From Sphingobacteriales bacterium (GTDB taxonomy: Bacteria > Bacteroidota > Bacteroidia > Sphingobacteriales > Sphingobacteriaceae), in NCBI GenBank assembly GCA_025353765.1, contig JANXOD010000008.1, forward strand, positions 310,001 through 374,000: a DNA stretch of 64,000 nt, given 5' to 3'. Shown in pieces: positions 7,577-14,200 of the stretch. Position numbers and translations under genes: made by a program. The notes under the pieces were generated by a model. The model was not told the DNA's origin. It made no database searches and worked only from the letters and a program-made list of their open reading frames with translations. Position 1 is the first letter of the stretch. Each line of letters opens with the position of its first letter.

Positions 7577-7804
7577 ATGATAGATCATTTAAGAACGTTT
7601 TTGGTTTCTGTTTTTGCTACTAATGTGGTAATTAGTCAAGTTGCTGCCAGTCCTGTTGTTTCAGATGCTTCGCATATCGGTGTTTCTGTTTCTACGCAAA
7701 ACCTTTTGATTAGTTCTTTAACTACAATCATTGTTCAGCTTGGTTTAAAATATTTGGATAGTCGTTCTAAAAGAAAAAGATTAAAAAATGGACTTAACGC
7801 GTAA
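7577..7804 (+). CDS. Membrane protein, holin-like candidate, 75 aa
   Basis: Two hydrophobic stretches, about residues 6-24 and 42-60 (LLISSLTTIIVQLGLKYL), and a short strongly basic tail (SRSKRKRLKNG). Size, two spans, charged C terminus and a 17-base overlap with the muramidase gene all fit a class II holin or a small membrane protein that delivers the lytic enzyme. No motif proves this. It could equally be a virion-membrane protein. Confidence 0.55.
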   Translation: MIDHLRTFLVSVFATNVVISQVAASPVVSDASHIGVSVSTQNLLISSLTTIIVQLGLKYLDSRSKRKRLKNGLNA

Positions 7805-8279
7805 AAATTTTATATTGAGTATTGCTGCTGACGCAATCCATGCCTGTTCTGGAACAAATTTGTTTCCTTCTGTACTGATTGCTCAGGCTTGTTTAGAGGG
7901 AAACAATGGCGTTTCGGTTTTAGCTAAGGATTATAATAATCATTTTGGCATTAAGGCTTCTGCTGCATGGACTGGTAATACGATCATGATGAAAACTTAC
8001 GAGTATATCAACGGAATTAAAAAATCCGTTATGGCTCCCTTCCGTGCTTATTCTACTTTGTATGATGGTTTTAAGGATCGATGTCAGTTTTTAATTGAAA
8101 ATCCCCGTTATTCTGTTGCGGGTGTTTTTGCTGCTTCAACTCCAGAGGCGCAAATAAGGGCAATTAAGAAAAGCGGTTACGCGACTGATCCTAATTATGA
8201 GAATTTGCTTCTTGGTATTTTAAAAACATATAATTTAAAACAGTACGACACCCAGGCGGTGTTAGAAAAAAAAAAATAG
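7788..8279 (+). CDS. GH73-type glucosaminidase (peptidoglycan hydrolase)
   Basis: Cuts peptidoglycan for virus entry or release. The 163-aa protein covers a whole GH73/FlgJ-type domain: PSVLIAQACLEGNNG (about 28-41) contains the presumed catalytic glutamate, followed by NNHFGIKA (about 50-57), YEYINGIKKSVMAPFRAYST and the end of the fold. It lacks a signal peptide. The zero-frame protein ends EKKK-stop inside a run of eleven A residues (8266-8276). The -1 frame beyond it encodes a hydrophobic segment with no start codon of its own, so slippage on the A run would add a membrane anchor. The enzyme class is well supported. Confidence 0.87.
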   Translation: MDLTRKNFILSIAADAIHACSGTNLFPSVLIAQACLEGNNGVSVLAKDYNNHFGIKASAAWTGNTIMMKTYEYINGIKKSVMAPFRAYSTLYDGFKDRCQFLIENPRYSVAGVFAASTPEAQIRAIKKSGYATDPNYENLLLGILKTYNLKQYDTQAVLEKKK

Positions 8280-8347
8280 CGATATTATTATTATTCGCAT
8301 GTGGTCTTGGTTTTCTGATAAGTATATTCAATAATGGCAACAAATAA
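8266..8347 (+). other. A11 slippery run and -1 frame membrane-anchor extension of the muramidase
   Basis: Eleven A residues (8266-8276) precede the zero-frame TAG (8277-8279). In the -1 frame the sequence reads on as IALLLLFACGLGFLISIFNN then GNK and stops at 8345-8347, overlapping the next gene start at 8334. That frame holds no ATG, GTG or TTG after its upstream stop at 8231-8233. Either ribosomal or transcriptional slippage produces an anchored form, or one A is an assembly error and the real gene is 186 residues long. Confidence 0.6.
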
Positions 8348-8867
8348 TAAGTCTTTTAATTTCGAAACTTTCCCTTGGATACCTGTATCCGTTTTTGCGG
8401 TTGTTGCACTTATTGTTTTAAAGAGGATACCCGATTTTTTAAGGGGTTCGGATTATCAGGCTCAAATTTCTGATCCTGTAGCGAAGATTTCTGCAAAGTA
8501 TACTTCTAATAATTCTGTTACTGCTGACGGTCATTTTGTCTCTGGCGCAAAAGTAGTTACAGTCTATACGATCTCACAGGCTCGTTCGGATGCTGAAAGC
8601 TTGGCAAGTTTATTAAAAAAGACAAAAGGTGCTGCTACTGGTTGGTTTGATTTTAACTTTTATTTTGCTTTCTCTCCGCTTCCTGCTAATTTAAAAAAGA
8701 TACTTGACCCGGGTTTTCCTGTTGCCTATCGCCGTTATGTAGTAGAAGTTTACAGAGATGTTTTTACAGATAAAAGGTCTTTATCTAGTGATGTTCGTTC
8801 TGCTTTAACTGGCTTTGCCGGTTCTTCTGAATGGGATAATAATTTAACGAAATACTTTATAATTTAA
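8334..8867 (+). CDS. Phage-element protein with N-terminal membrane anchor, 177 aa
   Basis: One hydrophobic span at about residues 14-34 (WIPVSVFAVVALIVL) followed by a 140-residue soluble domain with mixed alpha/beta character and several aromatic clusters (GWFDFNFYFAFSP). The short N terminus has no clear cleavage site, so it is a membrane-anchored protein rather than an exported one. The start overlaps the extension frame of the muramidase. A virion-membrane or DNA-delivery protein is a reasonable guess; no family recognised. Confidence 0.62.
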   Translation: MATNNKSFNFETFPWIPVSVFAVVALIVLKRIPDFLRGSDYQAQISDPVAKISAKYTSNNSVTADGHFVSGAKVVTVYTISQARSDAESLASLLKKTKGAATGWFDFNFYFAFSPLPANLKKILDPGFPVAYRRYVVEVYRDVFTDKRSLSSDVRSALTGFAGSSEWDNNLTKYFII

Positions 8868-8877
8868 TTAATATATT

Positions 8878-9420
8878 ATGGGTCTCATTATTAATGATGG
8901 TTTGCTGTCAAATCCAGCTAATGTCTTTCTTACTCCTGTTATCGCTGTCTCGTCGATGGTTTCTATCGGTGATACGTCGATTTCTTTTACTCATAATTTC
9001 TGGGGGGATCTCAATACTTCACTTGCCGCTATTAGTCTGCTTTATCGGGATACCGTCACAGGTGATATTTTGGGTTCGTCTCTCGTTTCTCCTTCCTTGT
9101 TTAAGGATATTGTTTGTACATCAGCTCCTAATCCTTCTGCTTTGGGCGTTTCTATGAAATATAATTATGATTTGTTGCAATTAAAGGGTTTTGGCGCTAA
9201 TGGTTATATTGGCGTTGATCCGAGGTTTATTTCGCCATCTAACAACTGTGTTATCCAGGGTCTCCCTGCTTTCTCTCAGGATTATGATGTTCTTGTTCGC
9301 TTTCTCTCTGTTGGTAATTATGCTAATCTATTTACTGCTACCCTTGAACAAGATACTGCTTTGTCTGTTGTTTCTGGTGTTTCTGTTCAACCTTTAACTA
9401 ATTATTATCAAAAATCTTAA
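8878..9420 (+). CDS. Beta-rich phage-element protein, 180 aa (possible second structural protein)
   Basis: No signal or membrane segment. The sequence is rich in Val, Ser, Thr, Gly and Asn, with regular alternation of hydrophobic residues and few helices, so a beta-sandwich is likely. In T-rich codon use and composition it resembles the 253-aa capsid candidate. It may be a minor capsid, penton or spike protein. Its place at the end of the structural block supports this. The role is inferred; no motif recognised. Confidence 0.58.
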   Translation: MGLIINDGLLSNPANVFLTPVIAVSSMVSIGDTSISFTHNFWGDLNTSLAAISLLYRDTVTGDILGSSLVSPSLFKDIVCTSAPNPSALGVSMKYNYDLLQLKGFGANGYIGVDPRFISPSNNCVIQGLPAFSQDYDVLVRFLSVGNYANLFTATLEQDTALSVVSGVSVQPLTNYYQKS

Positions 9421-9422
9421 CT

Positions 9423-9773
9423 ATGGAAGAACAAAAAAGTTATGCAAGGTTAAAGCATTTATATTATGAAATAGATAATACTAGTGTCTCTGATGATTTG
9501 CTTATCGATATTCAAAAAGATCATTTGATTGTTGATTTGATTATGCCCGAGATTGCTCAATCTGTTCAGGATACTATTACTGTTTTAAATTTAAAGCCGT
9601 ATGAACTAGCCGTTAGTAAGTTTACACAGTCTCCTTATTTATTTGATGTCATGCAAATTAATTCACCTGGCAATCGTACGATTAAGGGTATGCAGACTCT
9701 TATTTCTAATACGAATAATACAAATGGAAAATGCCCAATTATTATAGTTTATTTAGAATTTCAACAAAGTTAA
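9423..9773 (+). CDS. Phage-element protein of unknown function, 116 aa
   Basis: Starts two bases after the previous stop. Soluble and acidic at the N terminus, with an alternating hydrophobic C-terminal end (CPIIIVYLEFQ). It may pair with the preceding beta-rich protein as part of a virion vertex, but that rests only on adjacency. Family not recognised. Confidence 0.58.
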   Translation: MEEQKSYARLKHLYYEIDNTSVSDDLLIDIQKDHLIVDLIMPEIAQSVQDTITVLNLKPYELAVSKFTQSPYLFDVMQINSPGNRTIKGMQTLISNTNNTNGKCPIIIVYLEFQQS

Positions 9774-9774
9774 T

Positions 9775-9957
9775 ATGATCGATATAAAAAGAATTTTTGA
9801 AGACGGTACAACTGATACCACTACGCATAAAAGTGTAAAAGCTTTCGAGTCCTCTAAGCATGCAAAAGTAGGTGGTTTAAAGGCTTATCAAATAATTGAT
9901 ACCATAACTAAGGCTATTATTTCTATGGTCTTGTTAGTCAAAACCGTAAAAGGTTAG
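9775..9957 (+). CDS. Small phage-element protein, 60 aa
   Basis: Starts one base after the previous stop. Begins MIDIKRIFEDGTTDTTTHKS; the C-terminal third (about 40-57) is hydrophobic (DTITKAIISMVLLVKTV) and could insert in a membrane. Last gene of the T-rich block, followed by a non-coding region with strong secondary structure. Confidence 0.55.
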   Translation: MIDIKRIFEDGTTDTTTHKSVKAFESSKHAKVGGLKAYQIIDTITKAIISMVLLVKTVKG

Positions 9958-10000
9958 GATTTCGTACTCATTTTTGTTAAGCCACCAACTGCGGAAGTGA

Positions 10001-10057
10001 ATAAGCATGTCAAGGGCGACCCCCTTCGGGTCGTTTATATACCCTTTACGTGCTTAT
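10001..10057 (+). other. Nested hairpin in a non-coding region, candidate replication or packaging signal
   Basis: Three perfect arm pairs lie in order: ATAAGCA (10001-10007) with TGCTTAT (10051-10057), AAGGG (10012-10016) with CCCTT (10042-10046), CGACCC (10017-10022) with GGGTCG (10028-10033). The region 9958-10235 has no convincing gene. In ssDNA replicons such a structure commonly acts as the complementary-strand origin or packaging signal (known for the class). Termination of the long upstream transcript is another possible role. Confidence 0.55.
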
Positions 10058-10235
10058 GAGCGTAGCAATCTTCGCTGTTACAAACATGAATACATGCGCT
10101 GCGTGCAACTTCTGTCCCCTTTTTTGACCTCTTCTGGCTTTTTTAAAAATATTTGTAACATTTTTGTTGTTATTCGAAATAATGTTTTTATATTTATTTC
10201 AATTCTCACAAATTAATTGATTAACACCGTCAAGT

Positions 10236-10454
10236 ATGTCAAAACTAAAAGCTACAACCTTTAACAGGTTGTCTATTCAGGAACAAGCCCGTTTCTGTTT
10301 GAAAATCGAAAACTTTACAGCCCTTCCTGATCTCGTCGAAAAGTTGAGCGAGCTAAACCCGATTATCTCGCATGATAAATCCAATCGGTTTACGCTTCAC
10401 TCCGATCGTGATGTATTTTCAATCGGCAAAATCCGCCGATCTGTCGTTAATTAA
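10236..10454 (+). CDS. Small protein near the right end of the phage element, 72 aa
   Basis: Begins MSKLKATTFNRLSIQEQARF; basic, helical-looking, no membrane span. Its codon use is less T-rich than the rest of the element. It stands apart after the structured non-coding region and ends 43 bases before the right attachment site. Such end-located genes in integrated elements are often regulators or superinfection-exclusion functions, but nothing in the sequence shows which. It may also be a host or moron gene. Confidence 0.5.
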   Translation: MSKLKATTFNRLSIQEQARFCLKIENFTALPDLVEKLSELNPIISHDKSNRFTLHSDRDVFSIGKIRRSVVN

Positions 10455-10497
10455 AAATTAAATTCACCTTAATTAAAAGGAAAGTGTTGTCACTTTA

Positions 10498-10525
10498 ATA
10501 ACACATACTATTAATTATAAGACAG
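10498..10525. other. Right dif-like attachment site (attR)
   Basis: Arms ATAACACATAC (10498-10508) and TTATAAGACAG (10515-10525) around TATTAA (10509-10514). The centre and right arm match the left site; the left arm is diverged. This is the pattern expected if each junction is a hybrid of a chromosomal dif-like site and a phage site. Confidence 0.7.
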
Positions 10526-10762
10526 TTAGAATATTACATAATTATGCTTAATCATTAGAGAAAGCTAACAAGGATAACTTTAAGTAGCGAAACATACGTC
10601 ATTAAATAAAAGCGATGCAATATTTTACCATCATTTTTGATGCAACAATATAATTACATTATGTAGCAGCATTTATATAAATTCCGATGTTTCACACTTA
10701 ATCATTCTAAATGCTGGACATTCTATAAAAAAATCAGTACTTTAATACCAGTACTTTAATAT

Positions 10763-11362
10763 TTACCTACCTTTATTAATTGCATTCTTTCGATTTTTAA
10801 TCATATTATTTATTGCTGTAGCAGAATCGAGATGGGTTCTTAAAACAGGCAATATTTTAAATGCGAATATACTCACGGTGGTATCTTGCGATTTTGAGGC
10901 TTTTTCAAACAGATTAATATCATTTTTATGATCATCAACCATCATATTCATATATTTTTCATCAAAATCTGCTCCTCTAATTTTGCTTAAATCACCTACC
11001 TTTTTTTGATCATCTTCACCAAGAGCGGTTGGCAAAGTGATTCCCTTGGATACAGCTAATGTTTTCAAATCCTGATTAATCTTATCATGATCTTTAATCA
11101 TCATTGTTCCAAAATTTTTAACACGTGAATTTTGAGCGTTCTGTTGATCTATCTGGCCTAGCTTTACCTCTGTCATCCCTCCACTTGCGGCTTTAACCAT
11201 AAATTCAGAGACTTCTTTATTAATATCTTCCTTCTTTTCATTAACATTTTCGGCATTTTTTACGTTGTCATTTCTTCTGGAATTATTGCAGGCCACATAT
11301 AAAGAGCTGCCTAACAAGACGGCCATCAGTAACGAATAATTTTTAATTTTTAACTTTTTCAT
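10763..11362 (-). CDS. DUF4142 lipoprotein
   Basis: The N terminus has a lipoprotein signal ending at the lipobox Cys (SLYVAC, C25). A charged linker (about 28-50) is followed by a ferritin-like four-helix domain of the DUF4142 family, with EFMVKAASGGMTEVKLG (about 53-69), MMIKDHDKIN and the later DHKNDINLFEKASK. The family is common, often duplicated, in Bacteroidota and proteobacteria; its function is not established. The 237 bases between it and the phage site hold no gene that I can support, only a near-tandem repeat of CAGTACTTTAATAC at 10734-10760. Confidence 0.85.
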   Translation of the reverse strand: MKKLKIKNYSLLMAVLLGSSLYVACNNSRRNDNVKNAENVNEKKEDINKEVSEFMVKAASGGMTEVKLGQIDQQNAQNSRVKNFGTMMIKDHDKINQDLKTLAVSKGITLPTALGEDDQKKVGDLSKIRGADFDEKYMNMMVDDHKNDINLFEKASKSQDTTVSIFAFKILPVLRTHLDSATAINNMIKNRKNAINKGR

Positions 11363-11467
11363 GATATTTAATATTGGTGTTTAAGCAATAAACAAAACCC
11401 AGTAAATTAAGTTTTCAATTATTTTAGTGTCAAATTCAGGCTTACCATTACAATTAAAAATATTTTT

Positions 11468-11496
11468 TTTGTTTTGATGTATTTTATCTACCTTGC
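11468..11496 (+). promoter_or_regulatory. Candidate Bacteroidota promoter for the cold-shock gene
   Basis: TTTG (11468-11471), 17 bases, then TACCTTGC (11489-11496), close to the phylum's TTTG / TAnnTTTG consensus. It lies 25 bases upstream of the cold-shock start. Confidence 0.4.
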
Positions 11497-11521
11497 ACTA
11501 ATTATTATTAATATCAATACA

Positions 11522-11722
11522 ATGCAAAAAGAAGGTACAGTAAAGTTTTTTAATGAAACTAAAGGATTCGGGTTTATCGTACCCGCAGAATCAGGTGAAG
11601 AAGACATCTTTGTTCACTCATCAGGTCTAATTGATCAAGTTCGTGAAAACGACAAAGTTCAGTACGAAGTAGAGCGTGGCAAAAAAGGCCTTAACGCTGT
11701 TAATGTGAAAGTTGTTTACTAA
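11522..11722 (+). CDS. cspA: Cold-shock domain protein
   Basis: Small RNA/ssDNA-binding chaperone. The 66-residue product has both RNA-binding motifs, KGFGFI (residues 14-19) and DIFVHSS (28-34), on the five-stranded OB fold. The frame is open upstream to 11474, but the ATG at 11522 gives the standard family N terminus (MQKEGTVKFFNETKG). Monocistronic, with a candidate promoter 25 bases upstream and a strong terminator 17 bases after the stop. Confidence 0.95.
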   Translation: MQKEGTVKFFNETKGFGFIVPAESGEEDIFVHSSGLIDQVRENDKVQYEVERGKKGLNAVNVKVVY

Positions 11723-11739
11723 ATCAACATATATCATTG

Positions 11740-11775
11740 AACAAAAAAGCATGTCGAGAGATATGCTTTTTTGTT
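11740..11775. terminator. Bidirectional terminator between cspA and the WG-repeat gene
   Basis: Perfect arms AACAAAAAAGCAT (11740-11752) and ATGCTTTTTTGTT (11763-11775). T-runs on both strands would stop the two convergent transcripts. Confidence 0.85.
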
Positions 11776-11798
11776 TTATAAGATATTTTAAAATTTAA

Positions 11799-12887
11799 TT
11801 ATCGGATGTATTCATCTATCCCAGGTTCTCCATTCTTATTTATAAAAAAGCCTCTTTTCCAAATTGCCTTGCCTTCAGTATTAATGTATTCATATATCTG
11901 CTCATTAGAAACTTCATAAGAAACAAGAGCAAGTCCATGATAAAATGGTTCTGCAGTACTAAATGACCTGTTAAATTTACTATTTCCTGATTTATCTATA
12001 AAACGAAAGGATAAAGAGTTATAATCTGTTTCACTTTTAGGTTCTGTTATTATTGCAAAACCTTCAGAAAAGGAAGAAGCCTTTTGATATTGAGGTTTAA
12101 TAACCCAATCTCCTTTTTTATCGATATAACCATATAGATTATTACTATCAGCTACACATGCCACTCCATCCGAATAAGGATAAGCCATATTAAATTGATT
12201 TGGTATGATCTTAACACCTTCTTTATTTATAAATAGATAATTATACTGTTCATTTCTTACCAAAGCCATTTCCTTGTTAAAATCATAGGCTTCTGTATAA
12301 ATAAAAGGAATAACAGTATCCCCTTCAATATTAATAAATCCATATTTTACTTTGCCTGATTTATCTATATATCCAACTCTTCCCAATCCTTCTTTAAAAT
12401 TATTTGTGAAATCATATATAGGTGGTATTTTTAAGTTACCTGAACTATCTACATATCCTTGTTTATATCTTAGAGACTTATTTTTCCCCTTATATTCTTT
12501 TAAAAAGACAGCATATCCTTCTGAGAAACTACGTGGTTCTTCTCCTATAATTTCACCTTTGGTATTAATAACGTGTTTTTTTATATGCTCTTGCCAATTT
12601 TTTATATCGTTAGAATTAGGAGGACGTAATTGATGAGGATAACCGAAATCAGAAACAAAGGCAAAATCTACAATAGCTGTTCCATTTTTGAAATTACTGG
12701 CATAATGAAATTGAGGCTCAATAATCATTTTGCCCTCTTTATTTATATATCCATATTTAAAATTTTGTGCACGCCCTAATTTATATACCAGGCCAGGTAC
12801 AGGAAAAAGAGTATCCTTTTGCTCATTTATTATTTGAGTATAAGCAAATAAGGGAAAGAATATACATAGTAAAAAATACTTTTTCAT
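11799..12887 (-). CDS. Exported WG-repeat protein
   Basis: Signal peptide at residues 1-17 (MKKYFLLCIFFPLFAYTQ), then at least seven WG-type repeats of the form YGYINKEGKMIIEPQF, spaced about 40-50 residues. Each repeat adds beta strands, and the family is secreted or surface-exposed in Bacteroidota. No enzymatic motif. The gene starts one base after the stop of the DUF2130 gene, so both are in one transcript. What links them is unknown; the biological role of WG repeats is not established. Confidence 0.85.
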   Translation of the reverse strand: MKKYFLLCIFFPLFAYTQIINEQKDTLFPVPGLVYKLGRAQNFKYGYINKEGKMIIEPQFHYASNFKNGTAIVDFAFVSDFGYPHQLRPPNSNDIKNWQEHIKKHVINTKGEIIGEEPRSFSEGYAVFLKEYKGKNKSLRYKQGYVDSSGNLKIPPIYDFTNNFKEGLGRVGYIDKSGKVKYGFINIEGDTVIPFIYTEAYDFNKEMALVRNEQYNYLFINKEGVKIIPNQFNMAYPYSDGVACVADSNNLYGYIDKKGDWVIKPQYQKASSFSEGFAIITEPKSETDYNSLSFRFIDKSGNSKFNRSFSTAEPFYHGLALVSYEVSNEQIYEYINTEGKAIWKRGFFINKNGEPGIDEYIR

Positions 12888-12888
12888 T

Positions 12889-14142
12889 CTACTCTAACAA
12901 TAAAGCATCGTCCTCATCATCAGTTAAACGTAGTTGTATAGTATCTGCACCAGCAATGCCATCAATTGAACCACGAATATGTGATGCATTTAACAATACT
13001 TTGTCTAATTGTTTTTCTCGTGATTTCCACAGTCGTTCCATCGCATCCCGTTCTTTTTGGATAGAGAGTTTCATATTCATATACCCTTCCCTTATAGCCT
13101 TCCATTGTTCAGAAAATTCTGTTCCTGTTAAATAATCATAAAGCATATGCATTTTATCTCCTTTGTTTCCCTGGAATTTAGTAGCACTGGAAAGTTTAAT
13201 AATTCCGTCACGTAATACATAAGCGACCGCTTTAACTTCTTCAAAAGAGCATATCCATACGCCATCTTTTTCGCCGAAGCAATCCATTCCTTTAGGATAG
13301 CATTGAGTAACAATTACAGCCACATCAATACCAACACTGCGCATATCTTTCTTTAATTTATCTATCCAATCTGCCGAAAATTCTTTGGTGCGCTTGCTTT
13401 CATAAATAATTTTACCACATTCCTGTCCAAAGCTATTTCGTATAATTTGTATACAATCTGCACCTCGCACACCTTTACCAACCTCATCAATAACGTCAAA
13501 AGGAAAAGTATTTTTAAGTAATTCTTCCAGAATAAGTTCCTGCACCTCCCCTTGCAGTTGCATCGATCCCTGTTCTGCCTTACGTTTCATTTCTTCGGCC
13601 AGCTTACGTTGATCTTCCAGTTGCTTTTCAAGTTCTTTCACACGTAAGTTAAATTCAGTGTCTTTAAGCGCATTTTTTTCTGCTTCATGCTTGCGGATGT
13701 TCTCTGTAATACGTGTCCTCTCCTCTTGTATTCTTTTCTGCAAATCTATTTCTAATTCTTCTTCTTTTGTTTTTAATTCCTGTTCTTTCTTTAGAAATTC
13801 AAGTTCTTTTTGGCGGGCAAGCTTTAATTTTTCTTCACTTTCTTTATTTGAGCTTTCAAGTATTTGGAGCTTATTTTCAAAGTCTGTAGCAATACTTTTA
13901 CGCAAACTTTCTTCCATCTGCTTTTGCATCAGGCTCTTCTCCTTAACTAATTGCTCTTCAAATTGTAAAGTTTGTTGCTTTTCTTTATTAATAAATTCCT
14001 GCTCTTTTTTTTGAAATTCATCCTCTTTCTTTTTAGTAAAATCTACCATTTGCTTACGCAGGGTGCTCTTATATTCTTCAGCCATCACTTCCTCTATAGG
14101 AAATGCATGGCCACAATTAGGGCACTTTACTTCTGTTGACAT
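12889..14142 (-). CDS. DUF2130 coiled-coil protein with nuclease-like domain
   Basis: The N terminus carries a CPNC zinc-knuckle half-site (residues 7-10), then a long coiled coil (about 20-195). A C-terminal DUF2130 domain contains a D-x-E-x-K set (GADC with D229, YESK with E248 and K250) that fits a PD-(D/E)XK nuclease core. The rest contains KMHMLYDYLTG (about 329-339) and a helical tail. By build it resembles RmuC, a coiled-coil plus nuclease-like protein. Enzymatic activity is not shown for the family as far as I know. Co-transcribed with the WG-repeat gene. Confidence 0.85.
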   Translation of the reverse strand: MSTEVKCPNCGHAFPIEEVMAEEYKSTLRKQMVDFTKKKEDEFQKKEQEFINKEKQQTLQFEEQLVKEKSLMQKQMEESLRKSIATDFENKLQILESSNKESEEKLKLARQKELEFLKKEQELKTKEEELEIDLQKRIQEERTRITENIRKHEAEKNALKDTEFNLRVKELEKQLEDQRKLAEEMKRKAEQGSMQLQGEVQELILEELLKNTFPFDVIDEVGKGVRGADCIQIIRNSFGQECGKIIYESKRTKEFSADWIDKLKKDMRSVGIDVAVIVTQCYPKGMDCFGEKDGVWICSFEEVKAVAYVLRDGIIKLSSATKFQGNKGDKMHMLYDYLTGTEFSEQWKAIREGYMNMKLSIQKERDAMERLWKSREKQLDKVLLNASHIRGSIDGIAGADTIQLRLTDDEDDALLLE

Positions 14143-14200
14143 GGGATATGTTTTTTTATGAATTTAGGATAAATAATTTGATTTTGGCTGCCTAGCTATA

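Larger units (their letters stand above)
3132..10525 (+). mobile_element. Integrated phage-like element, FLiP-like ssDNA virus candidate
   Basis: All genes in this 7.37-kb block point the same way, overlap or nearly touch, and are markedly T-rich on the coding strand, unlike the host genes on either side. The block carries an HUH rolling-circle Rep, a beta-rich capsid candidate, at least six proteins with one membrane span, and a GH73-type peptidoglycan hydrolase. There is no integrase, terminase, portal, tail gene, or large microvirus-type VP1. Two 28-bp dif-like sites with identical 6-bp centres flank it. From established knowledge, the combination of a small circular genome, HUH Rep, membrane proteins and a muralytic virion enzyme matches Flavobacterium phage FLiP (Finnlakeviridae). 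The assignment to that group is inference; sequence similarity could not be tested. Confidence 0.8.

Noticed and set aside
10007-10216. Open frame of 69 codons on the plus strand
   Set aside because: It begins inside the nested hairpin at 10001-10057, has low-quality composition (many Phe/Ile runs), and overlaps a region better explained as an origin or signal.
3132-10525. Microvirus (Alpavirinae/gokushovirus-type) prophage
   Set aside because: Integrated microviruses do occur in Bacteroidota, but there is no 500-600-aa VP1 or VP2-like gene and several membrane proteins are present instead.
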